This document shows, in pieces, positions 25,120 through 33,233 of a stretch of DNA of 64,000 nucleotides (its first letter is position 1; every line of letters starts with the position of its first letter). The DNA is from Oceanicaulis sp052055585 (GTDB taxonomy: Bacteria > Pseudomonadota > Alphaproteobacteria > Caulobacterales > Maricaulaceae). Under the pieces are notes generated by a model. The model was given only the letters and a program-made list of their open reading frames with translations. It did no database searches and had not been told where the DNA came from. The translations under genes were made by a program, and so were the position numbers. The stretch is taken from NCBI RefSeq assembly GCF_052055585.1, contig NZ_CP170485.1, positions 620,001 through 684,000 on the forward strand, given 5' to 3'.

Positions 25120-26409
25120 ATGAGCGGACCGAGCACTTACGAACCGAAGACCGGCATCGAGCGCTGGCTTGACCAGCGCCTGCCGATCGTGCGCCTGGGC
25201 TGGGACTCCTTTGTGGATTTCCCGACCCCGCGCAACCTGAACTACTGGTGGACCTTTGGCGGCATTCTGACCGTCTGCCTGATGGTCCAGATCCTGTCGG
25301 GCATCGTGCTGGCCATGCACTATGTGCCGCACATTGATTACGCCTTCGCCTCTGTTGAGCGCATCGACCGTGATGTGAACTTCGGCTGGCTGCTGCGGAA
25401 CATTCACGCCAACGGCGCATCCATGTTCTTCCTGGCGGTCTATCTGCACATCCTGCGCGGCCTGTACTACGGCTCCTACAAGGCTCCGCGTGAGCTGCTG
25501 TGGATCCTGGGCGTGGTGATCTACCTCCTGATGATGGCCGCCGCCTTCCTGGGCTATGTGCTGCCGTGGGGCCAGATGTCCTATTGGGGCGCAATGGTGA
25601 TCACCAACCTGTTCGGCGCGCTGCCGCTGATCGGCACGCCGATCACCGAATGGCTGTGGGGCGGCTTCTCCGTGGGCAACGCCACGCTGAACCGCTTCTT
25701 CTCGCTGCACTATCTGATCCCGTTCCTGATCGCAGGCATTGTGGGTCTGCACGTGTGGGCGCTGCACGTTCCGGGCAACAACAACCCGACGGGCCTGAGC
25801 ATCAAGACCAAGGCGGACACGCTGCCCTTCCACCCGTACTACACGGTGAAAGACGGCTTCGCGATCATCGTCTATCTGATCATCTTCGCCTTCTTCGTGT
25901 TCTACTGGCCGGACGCTCTGGGCCATGCGGACAACTATATCGAGGCGAACCCGCTGGCGACGCCGTCCCATATCGTGCCCGAATGGTACCTGCTGCCGTT
26001 CTACGCCATCCTGCGGGCTGTGCCTGACAAGCTGGGCGGCGTGCTGATGATGTTCGGCGCCATTGCGGTGCTGTTCGTTCTGCCGTGGCTGGATACTTCC
26101 AAGGTGCGCTCCATGCGTTACCGTCCGCTGGCGCGCTGGTTCTTCGTGTTCTTCGTGATCGGCGCTCTGGGCCTGGGCTGGGTCGGCGCCGAACTGCCGG
26201 ACAACAAGGTTCCGGTGCTGGGCGCGATCGGCCTGAACTTCCTGTGGCTGGGCCGTATCCTGACCCTGTACTACTTCGCTTATTTCCTGGTGATCCTGCC
26301 CCTTCTGGGCTTCATCGAGAAACCGAGCCAGCGTCCGGCCTCCATCGAGGAATCGGTTCTTGGCAAGGGCAAATCTGACGCGTCGACTTCCGTCGCGCCG
26401 GCCGAATAA
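25120..26409 (+). CDS. petB: Cytochrome b subunit of bc1 complex
   Basis: 429-residue integral membrane diheme protein that forms both quinone sites. Eight or so helices; haem-ligand histidine pairs lie in the second and fourth helices (IHANGASMFFLAVYLHILRG and HYLIPFLIAGIVGLHVWALH). The Qo-site PEWY motif is present (HIVPEWYLLPFYAILR), as is GQMSYWGA. Encoded separately from petC, not as an fbcH-type fusion. C-terminal tail is hydrophilic (KGKSDASTSVAPAE). Confidence 0.98.
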   Translation: MSGPSTYEPKTGIERWLDQRLPIVRLGWDSFVDFPTPRNLNYWWTFGGILTVCLMVQILSGIVLAMHYVPHIDYAFASVERIDRDVNFGWLLRNIHANGASMFFLAVYLHILRGLYYGSYKAPRELLWILGVVIYLLMMAAAFLGYVLPWGQMSYWGAMVITNLFGALPLIGTPITEWLWGGFSVGNATLNRFFSLHYLIPFLIAGIVGLHVWALHVPGNNNPTGLSIKTKADTLPFHPYYTVKDGFAIIVYLIIFAFFVFYWPDALGHADNYIEANPLATPSHIVPEWYLLPFYAILRAVPDKLGGVLMMFGAIAVLFVLPWLDTSKVRSMRYRPLARWFFVFFVIGALGLGWVGAELPDNKVPVLGAIGLNFLWLGRILTLYYFAYFLVILPLLGFIEKPSQRPASIEESVLGKGKSDASTSVAPAE

Positions 26410-26421
26410 GGAGAGCGCTAG

Positions 26422-27228
26422 ATGAAAACGATCCAACGTCTCCTGGCTGCGGCTGTCGGCGCTGTCATGCTGTCGACCCCGGCGGCTCTGGCCGCTGGCG
26501 AACAGCACCATCCCGAAGAGCATGACTGGTCCTGGGAAGGTCCTTTCGGCACCTATGACAAGGGTGAGCTGCAACGCGGTTTCCTGGTGTATCAACAGGT
26601 CTGTTCGGCCTGTCACTCCATGAACCAGCTTCACATCCGCAATCTGGGTGAAGAGGGCGGTCCGTTCTTCTCCGAAGAATTCCCGAACCCGAACGACAAC
26701 CCGATCGTGCGCGCCATCGCGGCGGAGTACATTGTCGAGGATGGCCCCGATGAGCTGGGCGACATGTTCGAGCGTCCCGGTCGTCCGTCTGACCGCTTCC
26801 CGAACCCGTTCGCCAATCCGCAGCAGGCCGCGGCGTCCAATGGCGGCGCGATCCCGCCGGATTTCTCGGTGATCATCAAAGCCCGTCACAGCGGTCCGGA
26901 ATACATCCGCTCGCTGCTTCTGGGCTATGATCATGAAGCGCCGCACGACGTGAACGTCGCTCCGGGTCAGTACTACAACCCGTACTTCCCGGGCGGTCTG
27001 CTGGCCATGCCGCCGCAGCTGCAGGACGGTCTGGTCGAGTATGCTGACGGCACCGAAGCGACGACCGAGCAAATGGCTCATGACGTGGTGACCTTCCTGA
27101 CCTGGGCGTCAGAGCCGCACATGAATGTGCGCAAGAAGATGGGCCTGATGGTCATGATCTACCTGCTGGTTCTGGCGGGCCTTCTGTATGCCGCCTACCG
27201 TCAGGTCTGGTCGAACGTGAAGCACTAG
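26422..27228 (+). CDS. petC: Cytochrome c1
   Basis: 268-residue c-type haem subunit that passes electrons to soluble cytochrome c. A Sec signal peptide (MKTIQRLLAAAVGAVMLSTPAALAA), the haem-binding CSACH (VCSACHSMNQL), the family stretch NPYFPGGLLAMPPQL supplying the Met ligand region, DVVTFLTWASEPHM, and a C-terminal anchor helix MVMIYLLVLAGLLYAAYRQVW. Last gene of the operon; followed by a strong terminator. Confidence 0.97.
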   Translation: MKTIQRLLAAAVGAVMLSTPAALAAGEQHHPEEHDWSWEGPFGTYDKGELQRGFLVYQQVCSACHSMNQLHIRNLGEEGGPFFSEEFPNPNDNPIVRAIAAEYIVEDGPDELGDMFERPGRPSDRFPNPFANPQQAAASNGGAIPPDFSVIIKARHSGPEYIRSLLLGYDHEAPHDVNVAPGQYYNPYFPGGLLAMPPQLQDGLVEYADGTEATTEQMAHDVVTFLTWASEPHMNVRKKMGLMVMIYLLVLAGLLYAAYRQVWSNVKH

Positions 27229-27254
27229 GCTTCCCGTTCAGACGACAAGAACAG

Positions 27255-27287
27255 CGGGCCGTCCGAAGTTTCGGGCGGCCCGTTTCT
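27255..27287 (+). terminator. Rho-independent terminator after petC
   Basis: A 13-bp stem CGGGCCGTCCGAA / TTCGGGCGGCCCG with one wobble pair and a 2-base apex (effectively a small loop), followed by TTTCTT. It lies 26 bases after the petC stop. Confidence 0.85.
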
Positions 27288-27318
27288 TATGAAGGCCACG
27301 GGTGGTAAAGGACCGAGG

Positions 27319-27927
27319 ATGAGCCGCGATCCCATTCATGTCTCCACGCCGGATCCCGCCTGGGCGGAGGAAGGCCTCGCCTGGGCTGATGCGGTCTGCC
27401 GCGCGCTCGGCTCGAATGCGCTGCGCGTTGACCATGTGGGCTCGACCGCCGTGCCCGGCCTCGCCGCCAAGGATGTCATCGACATTCAGGCGCTGGTCGT
27501 GGATCTCGATGATCCTGATCTGATCACCGCCATGAAGGCCGCAGGGTTCGTGCACCGCGCCGAGAATCTGGGCGATGAGCCGCATCCTGACACGACGCCC
27601 GTGCTGGGGCCGGATGACTGGCGCAAGCTCTACTTCCGCGAAGGCAAGGGGGAGCGCCGCCTGCATATCCATGTGCGCCGCAACGGGGCAGCAGGAGCGC
27701 GCAACACGCTTCTGATGCGCGACTTCCTGCGCGATGATGACAGTGCGCGCCGTGACTATGGCGACTTCAAAATGGCGTTAGCGGACAAGACACGCAGCGA
27801 CCGTTCGGCCTATCAGGCGATCAAGCGGCCCTTCATTTCCACCGTCCTGCGGTCGGCGGAGAGCTGGGCTGAAATCCATCGCTGGGCGCCGGGCGTGCCC
27901 GATTCATACTGGAGAACCGAAGAATGA
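27319..27927 (+). CDS. GrpB family protein (UPF0157)
   Basis: 202-residue cytosolic protein of the GrpB/UPF0157 family, a nucleotidyltransferase-like fold of uncertain role. Signatures: DHVGSTAVPGLAAKDVIDIQ (equivalent to the GS...D-x-D nucleotidyltransferase core), LHIHVRRNGA, NTLLMRDFLRDDDSARRDYGDFK and RSDRSAYQAIKRPFI. ATG at 27319 has AAGGA upstream; ten earlier in-frame codons from 27289 overlap the terminator. Its stop overlaps the mtnP start as ATGA. Confidence 0.9.
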   Translation: MSRDPIHVSTPDPAWAEEGLAWADAVCRALGSNALRVDHVGSTAVPGLAAKDVIDIQALVVDLDDPDLITAMKAAGFVHRAENLGDEPHPDTTPVLGPDDWRKLYFREGKGERRLHIHVRRNGAAGARNTLLMRDFLRDDDSARRDYGDFKMALADKTRSDRSAYQAIKRPFISTVLRSAESWAEIHRWAPGVPDSYWRTEE

Positions 27928-28808
27928 GCTGGAAACTCGGGATCATCGGCGGATCGGGTCTGTACGGACTGGATGGGCTTGAGGATGTACGCAAGGAGAC
28001 GGTGGACACCCCGTGGGGCAAACCCTCCAGCGATCTCGTCCATGCCCGTCTTGAAGGCGTGGAGCTCGTGTTCCTGGCCCGCCATGACGAGGGCCACCGC
28101 ATTCCGCCGAGCGACATCAATTATCGCGCCAATATCGACGCGCTCAAGCGCGCGGACGTGACCGATGTGCTGTCGCTGTCGGCAGTGGGCTCGCTCAAGG
28201 AAGAGCTGGCGCCGGGCGCGTTCGTGGTGGTCGACCAGTTCATCGATCGCAGCTTCGCCCGCACCAAGAGCTTCTTCTCCGAAGGCTGCGTCGCCCATGT
28301 GGCGATGGCCGATCCTGTGTGCTCGCGCCTGTCAGCCATGGCGGCGGATGCGGCCGAGGCGGCTGGCGTTGAGACCGTGCAGCGTGGCGGGACTTATCTC
28401 GTCATGGAAGGACCTCAGTTTTCCACCCGCGCAGAGAGCCAGCTCTATCGCCAATGGGGCTGCAGCGTGATCGGCATGACCAACATGCCCGAAGCCAAGC
28501 TCGCCCGTGAAGCCGAGCTGCCCTATGCCAGCGTCTCCATGGTTACCGATTACGATTGCTGGCGGACCGAGGACGCCGATGTCGACATTTCCGACATCCT
28601 CAAGACCATGCACGCCAACACCGCTCACGCCCATGCGCTGGTGCGTCATCTGGTGAAGACGATGGCCGCCAGCCCTCGCACTGACAGCCCGCAGGGCATC
28701 GAAAAGGCGCTCGAGTTTGCGATCATCACGGCGCCGGAAAAACGTGATCCGGAGCTTCTGGCCAAGCTTGATGCCGTGGCGGGGCGCGTTCTGGGGAAAT
28801 CGTCTTAG
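27924..28808 (+). CDS. mtnP: S-methyl-5'-thioadenosine phosphorylase
   Basis: 294-residue phosphorylase that splits methylthioadenosine (from polyamine and homoserine-lactone synthesis) into adenine and methylthioribose-1-phosphate. Family motifs in order: IIGGSGLYGL, FLARHDEGHRIPPSDINYRANI, LSAVGSLKEELAPGAFVVVDQFID, GGTYLVMEGPQFSTRAES, GMTNMPEAKLAREAELPYASVSMVTDYDCW. Thr rather than Ser/Val near the purine site supports MTA over purine nucleosides. ATGA-coupled to the GrpB gene. The rest of the methionine salvage pathway is not in the window. Confidence 0.95.
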   Translation: MSWKLGIIGGSGLYGLDGLEDVRKETVDTPWGKPSSDLVHARLEGVELVFLARHDEGHRIPPSDINYRANIDALKRADVTDVLSLSAVGSLKEELAPGAFVVVDQFIDRSFARTKSFFSEGCVAHVAMADPVCSRLSAMAADAAEAAGVETVQRGGTYLVMEGPQFSTRAESQLYRQWGCSVIGMTNMPEAKLAREAELPYASVSMVTDYDCWRTEDADVDISDILKTMHANTAHAHALVRHLVKTMAASPRTDSPQGIEKALEFAIITAPEKRDPELLAKLDAVAGRVLGKSS

Positions 28809-28868
28809 GGTTTCCCTTTTCAGGGGAATTGGCTAGGCTCTTCTCATTCAAAAATGGAGGAGAGCGTT

Positions 28869-29126
28869 ATGCGTGCCCTGAAACTGATCGCCGGACTGGC
28901 GGCTGGAGTGAGCGTGCTTGCGTCATCGCAAGCGTTTAGCGCCAGCCTGACGATGAGCGCCACCCACTACTATGTTGATTTCTATATGGGTAATGTTCAG
29001 GTGGGCCATGGCGAGGTCCATTGTGCGGACCAGCCGTTCGAATACATCCTGATCTGGGGCACCAATCAGGGCGAGCGCGTGGTGTCCGGCCGCGAGAACT
29101 GCCCCAGCCTGCCTTTCCCGTTCTGA
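28869..29126 (+). CDS. Small secreted protein (possibly DUF6289-like)
   Basis: 85-residue exported protein: signal peptide MRALKLIAGLAAGVSVLASSQAFS, then a compact domain with two cysteines (EVHCADQ, ENCPSLP) likely disulfide-bonded, and a WGTNQGERVVSG stretch. The pattern of Tyr-rich strand, VGHGEVHC and WGT recalls the DUF6289 family, which I state as tentative. ATG at 28869 follows GGAGGAG. Followed by a GC-rich hairpin. Confidence 0.72.
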   Translation: MRALKLIAGLAAGVSVLASSQAFSASLTMSATHYYVDFYMGNVQVGHGEVHCADQPFEYILIWGTNQGERVVSGRENCPSLPFPF

Positions 29127-29131
29127 GTGAT

Positions 29132-29153
29132 GGTGGGGCTGAAACGCCCCACC
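29132..29153 (+). terminator. Short hairpin, weak terminator candidate
   Basis: Perfect 8-bp stem GGTGGGGC / GCCCCACC with a 6-base loop just after a small secreted gene and facing the convergent esterase. Only TT follows, so it may act with Rho or simply mark the transcript end. Confidence 0.55.
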
Positions 29154-29176
29154 TTACACAGATGAGCGCCAGACGC

Positions 29177-30397
29177 TCAGGACGCGTCCTGAGGGAAGGC
29201 TTCGGCCAGCCAGGCGGCCAGCGCCACGTCGCGCACATCGCGGGTGTGTCCGGTGCTGAACACGGTGAGGCGGGTGTCATAGCCCGCCTCGCTCAGTAAC
29301 CCATGGGTCAGCTCCGTCGAGAGCTTGAAGCCGGGCTCATATCGTCCTGCGGCAAAGCGGAAGCGGGCATGGGGCAGGTCAAAGGCCTCGACGCTGCGTA
29401 ACCGGCCATAACCGGACGAATAGGCCATCACCCAGCCAAACACATCGCCGCGCAAATAGCCCGCATGACGGGCGAAGCTGGCCCCGTTTGAAAAGCCCAG
29501 CACCGCGCGTTGCGTCCGGTCCGTGCTGGCCCCGAACTGCGCACTGGCCCAGTCGGTCAGCGTGTCGGTGAAGAAGGCCAGATGCTGCTCGGCGCGGTTC
29601 TCGTCCTGATACCAGCCGATCAGATAGTCGGCTGCGCGCAGATCGGTGGGAAAATCCGAGCGGTCCTCGACCACGCCCGCTGGACCTGACAGAGCCCCCA
29701 CAAGGATTAGCGGCGCCAGCTCACCGGCCTTGATCGCGGCCTCGATCTGATGGGCGAAGTGCTCGGTTTCCGCCCCGTCGGTCATGAACACAACCGGATA
29801 GGGACCTGACGCCGTATCATGGTCGGGCGGCAGGTAGACATGGACCCGGCGGGTCTCGCCATGTACGGGGCTGTAGACTTCGTGGTGTTCAATATGCCCG
29901 TCCAGCATCTCGACGCGCGCCGCGATCGCCGGGGCGTTCGGGCCGCGCCAGTCCAGGCTGGGAGCAGTCTCGTCATCGAGATCGGCGGAGAGGATGAGGT
30001 GCACCATGGCTTCCTCCATCCGCTCAAGCCGCAGCCTCGCTGCGAAGCGACCCGCCCCGACCGGGGTCAGCGGCATGTTCAGCGTGCCGGAGACCGAGAG
30101 CGTCTCTTCGGTCTCGCTGCGCGCCAGCACCGTCAGGGCGCCAGTTTGCAGATCCGGCGCAAGGGCGAAGGCCTCGCCCGCAAGCGCTTCGTCGACTTCA
30201 GCGACCGTCAGGTCATCAATCGGCGTCTGACACGCCAGCAAGGCTGTCGCTTTCTGTTGCGCCTGCAGGCTGCCGGGCGTGGGCGTGTATGCCTCGACTT
30301 CAGTGCACACAGGATAGGCGCGCCAGTCAAAGGGTGGCGGAACATCGGCCTGGGCCAGGCTGAGCGCCGCCCAGAGTGCGCTTGTGACGGTGAGCAT
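29177..30397 (-). CDS. Secreted alpha/beta-hydrolase esterase (esterase D/Fes-like)
   Basis: 406 residues. Signal peptide MLTVTSALWAALSLAQA, a ~170-residue beta-rich N-terminal domain, then an esterase-D type alpha/beta hydrolase. Nucleophile elbow is GFSNGAS (GxSxG), the oxyanion area is VYLPPDHDTASGPYPVVFMTDG, and a C-terminal FSTGHTRD supplies the probable catalytic His. Related enzymes hydrolyse siderophore esters, feruloyl esters or acyl esters; substrate here unknown. ATG at 30397 is set by GAGGAGG upstream, not by the longer frame from 30484. Probably periplasmic. Confidence 0.86.
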   Translation of the reverse strand: MLTVTSALWAALSLAQADVPPPFDWRAYPVCTEVEAYTPTPGSLQAQQKATALLACQTPIDDLTVAEVDEALAGEAFALAPDLQTGALTVLARSETEETLSVSGTLNMPLTPVGAGRFAARLRLERMEEAMVHLILSADLDDETAPSLDWRGPNAPAIAARVEMLDGHIEHHEVYSPVHGETRRVHVYLPPDHDTASGPYPVVFMTDGAETEHFAHQIEAAIKAGELAPLILVGALSGPAGVVEDRSDFPTDLRAADYLIGWYQDENRAEQHLAFFTDTLTDWASAQFGASTDRTQRAVLGFSNGASFARHAGYLRGDVFGWVMAYSSGYGRLRSVEAFDLPHARFRFAAGRYEPGFKLSTELTHGLLSEAGYDTRLTVFSTGHTRDVRDVALAAWLAEAFPQDAS

Positions 30398-30498
30398 GAT
30401 TGAGGCCTCCTCAAGGTTATGGTCTTGTTGGACGCACCAGGCGTCGGCCCGACCCATAAATGAGCCGGACGCCCAAGCCCCCATGAGGATTTTTCACA

Positions 30499-31275
30499 AT
30501 GATGCGAGCGCTTTGCCTGTCGGCCCTTCTTCTTTCCGTTTCTTCTGCGGCCTTCGCCGAGGCGCCTGCGCCGGCAGTGGAGGCGTTTGAAACCGGGCAG
30601 TGGGGCGCCGCGGAAAGCGCGGCGTCCAGTGCGGCGACGGATGTGGATGCGCTGATCCTCGCCTCTGAAGCGGCACTGATGCCGATCACGCTTGATCAGG
30701 CCGAGGGGCTGTCGCGTCGTGACCGTCGTGAGGCGGCGTTGCGGGCGCAGGAATATGCCGAAGCCGCTCTGGCGCTGGAGCCGGACAATGCCGAGGCGCA
30801 TCTGCGGCTGGCCGCCGGGCTGGGCTATCAGTCGCGCTATGTGAACAAGATCCGCGCCGTGATGATGGGCCTGCCGCAGCAAGGGCGCGACCACATGATC
30901 GAGGCAATGCGCCTTGACCCCTCCGAACCCTGGGCGCCCGCCATGCTGGGCGCCTGGCATCTTGAAGTCGTGCGTCGGGCGGGCGAGGGCATGTTTGACG
31001 CCAATGAGGCCGAAGGCCTGTCCCTGATGCGTCAGGCGGTGGAGATGGACGGCGCGCCCGCGGCCATTCCCTATCGCTTCGCCATGGCGCTGGTCGCGGC
31101 CGACCCGGCTGTGCATGGCGAGGAGGCGGGCCTGATGCTCAACCGGGCCATGGAGACCGCAGAGGCGGACGCTGTGGGACAGGCGATATCCGGGCTGGCG
31201 GCGCACCTCCTGGAGCTTGTGCAGACCAATCCTGCAGCCGCGCAGGAAGAAGCGATCCGTTTGCTCGAGGAATAA
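30499..31275 (+). CDS. Periplasmic TPR-like protein
   Basis: 258 residues. Starts MMRALCLSALLLSVSSAAFA (signal peptide, cleavage after AFA), followed entirely by helical repeats resembling TPRs (AAESAASSAATDVDALILASEA; AQEYAEAALALEPDNAEAHLRLAAGL; MIEAMRLDPSEPWAPAMLGAWHLEVV; MRQAVEMDGAPAAIPYRFAMALV). Likely a periplasmic protein-interaction module. Divergent from the esterase with 101 bases between starts; the two may share regulation. Partner not identifiable. Confidence 0.8.
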   Translation: MMRALCLSALLLSVSSAAFAEAPAPAVEAFETGQWGAAESAASSAATDVDALILASEAALMPITLDQAEGLSRRDRREAALRAQEYAEAALALEPDNAEAHLRLAAGLGYQSRYVNKIRAVMMGLPQQGRDHMIEAMRLDPSEPWAPAMLGAWHLEVVRRAGEGMFDANEAEGLSLMRQAVEMDGAPAAIPYRFAMALVAADPAVHGEEAGLMLNRAMETAEADAVGQAISGLAAHLLELVQTNPAAAQEEAIRLLEE

Positions 31276-31310
31276 AATCAACGACTTGCTCTGGGGTGGG
31301 CAGGCTTTCT

Positions 31311-31418
31311 GTCAAAAATATCGGCCATGAAGTCGAAAATATTTGACATGGGGTCTGCCCTCTTTTACATCTCTGCATGTCAAAGAAATTCGACATGAGA
31401 TCAAAGGAGTTTGACATG
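31311..31418 (+). promoter_or_regulatory. Four phased operator repeats upstream of membrane-protein/XRE pair
   Basis: Four related 19-bp elements starting at 31311, 31332, 31379 and 31400, consensus GTCRAA-N4-TTYGACATG (copies 1 and 4 more diverged). Two pairs, each with 21-bp centre spacing (about two helix turns). Copy 2 contains a perfect TTGACA (31343-31348) that could be the -35 with a weak TACAT -10 near 31366; copy 4 covers the AAGGAG ribosome site and the ATG at 31416. Likely the autoregulatory site of the XRE-type regulator two genes on; that link is inference. Confidence 0.75.
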
Positions 31419-31835
31419 TCGTTCCAAGAAAAAAGCAATCTGGTCATGACGGTCATCACAGCCCTGGTGTACGGGGCGTACTTTGCGGTGGTCATGCCGC
31501 CGGCCCTGTCGGACGGGCCATCTATGGACCTTGTCGGGCCGTATCTGTTCGCCGCCGTGGTCTTTCTGGTCGTTGGCGGCGTCGTGGGGCACATCCTTGT
31601 CGCCATGGCGGCCCCGAAGGACGCCGATGATGCGGATGAACGCGACAAGCTGATCGAGATGCGTGCGGATGCGCGCTCCGGGTATGTGCTGGGCGCAGCG
31701 GCAGTGCTTGCACTGGGTCTGGCCCTGATGGAAGTGGAGCTGTTCTGGATCGTGCACATGATCCTGGGCGGTCTGGTGGCGTCCGAGCTGGTCAAGGGCG
31801 TGTTGCGCGCAATCGACTACCGGGTGGGGCTGTAG
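31416..31835 (+). CDS. Four-helix membrane protein paired with XRE regulator
   Basis: 139-residue inner-membrane protein with four hydrophobic helices (VMTVITALVYGAYFAVVM, YLFAAVVFLVVGGVVGHIL, GYVLGAAAVLALGLALM, FWIVHMILGGLVASELV) and a charged loop DADERDKLIEMRADARSG. The loop with DERD and the helix pattern is typical of membrane proteins (DUF2178-like) that sit next to a small Cro/C1-type regulator. ATG at 31416 has AAGGAG seven bases upstream. Two earlier in-frame ATGs (31377, 31395) lie in the operator repeats and would add the repeat-encoded residues SKKFDMRSKEFDM. Confidence 0.82.
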   Translation: MSFQEKSNLVMTVITALVYGAYFAVVMPPALSDGPSMDLVGPYLFAAVVFLVVGGVVGHILVAMAAPKDADDADERDKLIEMRADARSGYVLGAAAVLALGLALMEVELFWIVHMILGGLVASELVKGVLRAIDYRVGL

Positions 31836-31837
31836 GC

Positions 31838-32071
31838 ATGGCGAAATCCACCCAGATCCGGAATCGCATCCGTGAATTGCGCTTTCATGCCGGCGAGATG
31901 ACCCAGGCCGAGCTTGCCAAACGCATTGGCGTCACCCGGCAAACCATTCTCGCCATCGAACAGGGCAAGTACTCCCCCTCCCTGGAAGTGGCGTTCCTGA
32001 TCGCGGAGGTCTTCAAGACGCCTCTGACCGAAGTGTTCGAATACGCGCCCGACGGTCCCCCTAAGACCTGA
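31838..32071 (+). CDS. Small XRE-family HTH regulator
   Basis: 77-residue protein that is almost entirely one Cro/C1-type helix-turn-helix: RNRIRELRFHAGEMTQAELAKRIGVTRQTILAIEQGKYSPSLEVAFLIAEVFKTPLTEVFEY. This is the stand-alone YgzD-like subtype often found immediately downstream of a small membrane protein. Two bases separate it from that gene, so the pair is one transcription unit, and it probably binds the four repeats upstream. Confidence 0.92.
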   Translation: MAKSTQIRNRIRELRFHAGEMTQAELAKRIGVTRQTILAIEQGKYSPSLEVAFLIAEVFKTPLTEVFEYAPDGPPKT

Positions 32072-32081
32072 CGGCGTTCAG

Positions 32082-32113
32082 CGCCCTCGCATGGACAGGC
32101 ATGCGGGGGCGTT
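32082..32113 (+). terminator. Hairpin terminator candidate after XRE gene
   Basis: A 12-bp stem CGCCCTCGCATG / CATGCGGGGGCG (one wobble) with a 6-base loop, followed by only TT. Lies between convergent genes, ten bases after the XRE stop. Confidence 0.65.
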
Positions 32114-32117
32114 GGCC

Positions 32118-32750
32118 TTACTGACTGGCCCAGACGATGCGCGCCATCCAGACAATATCGCGAGTGGGAACCGAGCGGTTGTCATAGGCGGGGTTCAGCG
32201 AGATCAGCTCCACACTGTCCGCGGTGACGCGTCCCAGCTCCTTGGCCATCACTTCGCCCGCACGGGTCTTGACCACCACGCGGTCGCCGCGCCGCGGCGG
32301 CGCGTCCGGGCTGACGACAATGCGGTCGCCATGGCGGTATACGGGCGCCATGGATTCCCCTGAAATCTCGAGCGCATAGGCGCCTTCGCCCTCATCGCCG
32401 GGAAAGCGGATATCCTCCCAGCCCGAGCCGGTGGGAAAACCCGCATCATCGAAATACCCATGATCGCCTGCCTGCGCGAAGCCCAGCAGCGGCACCGAGC
32501 GACCCGCCGTGCGCCCCATGGCGAGCGCCGCAAAGTCATCAAAGCTGACCCGTGTCGCTTCAAGCGCCTTGGCGAGGCTTTCGGTGGAGGGCCAGCGCGG
32601 CTTGGCGCCGTCCGCGCTGGTGCGCTTGGACGGGTTGAAGGTGGTGGGGTCGAGCCCGGCGCGGCGCGCCAGTCCCGAAGGGGTCAGGCCAGCGCGATGG
32701 GCCAGGCGGTCAATTCCGGTCCAGATCTGGGTGTGGGTCAGCATCGGCAT
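32118..32750 (-). CDS. LexA-like S24 family HTH repressor
   Basis: 210 residues. N-terminal HTH (LAHRAGLTPSGLARRAGLDPTTFNPSKR, ~15-45) and C-terminal S24 peptidase domain. The catalytic Ser is in YALEISGESMAPVYRHGDRIVVSPD, the Lys in VKTRAGEVMAKELGRV, and an Ala-Gly that could be the self-cleavage site lies in FAQAGDHGYF. It resembles phage-type or LexA-like stress-responsive repressors, here with no prophage genes nearby. Two start codons (32750, 32744) are possible; a TAATAT element upstream in 32760-32790 may be the promoter. Target genes unknown. Confidence 0.88.
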   Translation of the reverse strand: MPMLTHTQIWTGIDRLAHRAGLTPSGLARRAGLDPTTFNPSKRTSADGAKPRWPSTESLAKALEATRVSFDDFAALAMGRTAGRSVPLLGFAQAGDHGYFDDAGFPTGSGWEDIRFPGDEGEGAYALEISGESMAPVYRHGDRIVVSPDAPPRRGDRVVVKTRAGEVMAKELGRVTADSVELISLNPAYDNRSVPTRDIVWMARIVWASQ

Positions 32751-32882
32751 CCCGTATAACGCGACTCATATTACCCCTATAGCAGGAAAAAAATCCTTTT
32801 GGAATGCAGGGGCGGTGAGCTGCAGCGCCAAGTCCGCCGTGATGCTTGCACCCTGCGGCCGGGCGTCGTATCGGCCTAGGCC

Positions 32883-33233
32883 ATGACCGAGTTGATTTAT
32901 CGCATCGCTGATCCCGCCGCGCTGGCGGCGGCCTCCCTGTCCGGCGCCTATGAAGGCGAAGCCCATGACAAGGCGGATGGCTTCATTCACGCCTCGACGC
33001 TGGACCAGCTCGCGGACACGCTTGTGCTGCACTATGCCGAGGCGGAGCGTCTTGCCGTGGCCGAGATCGAAGTGAACGCGCTGGGTGAGACGCTGAAATG
33101 GGAAAAATCGCGGGGCGGGGCCCTGTTTCCCCATGTCTACGGGGCGATTCCTTTCGCCGCGATTTCCGGCGTGCACCTGATCAAACGTGATGAAGAGGGC
33201 GCCTGGCGCCTGCCGCCGGAGTTGAGCCGATGA
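32883..33233 (+). CDS. DUF952 family protein
   Basis: 116-residue protein of the DUF952 family (related to ADP-ribosyl-transferase-like folds but of unknown activity). Family motifs YEGEAHDKADGFIHAST, LHYAEAERLAVAEIEV, WEKSRGGALFPHVYGAIPFAAISGV are visible. Its stop overlaps the pyrD start as ATGA. DUF952 next to pyrD is a recurrent alphaproteobacterial arrangement in my recollection. Confidence 0.9.
   Translation: MTELIYRIADPAALAAASLSGAYEGEAHDKADGFIHASTLDQLADTLVLHYAEAERLAVAEIEVNALGETLKWEKSRGGALFPHVYGAIPFAAISGVHLIKRDEEGAWRLPPELSR

Noticed and set aside
25102..27081. Long open frame antisense to petB-petC (659 codons)
   Set aside because: It lies fully opposite the highly conserved bc1 genes, starts without a ribosome site and is His/Gln/Arg-rich without any known domain; a typical high-GC shadow frame.
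29132..29153. CRISPR-like or small repeat near the secreted gene
   Set aside because: Single short inverted repeat only; no direct repeats or spacers anywhere in the window.
31377..31415. Extended N-terminus of the membrane gene (MSKKFDMRSKEFDM)
   Set aside because: The ATGs at 31377 and 31395 are part of the operator repeats and have weaker ribosome sites; the ATG at 31416 has AAGGAG in the right place. Kept only as an alternative.
32118..32750. Prophage remnant suggested by the LexA-like S24 repressor
   Set aside because: No integrase, att site, Cro partner or structural phage genes in the vicinity; neighbours are housekeeping (DUF952-pyrD).
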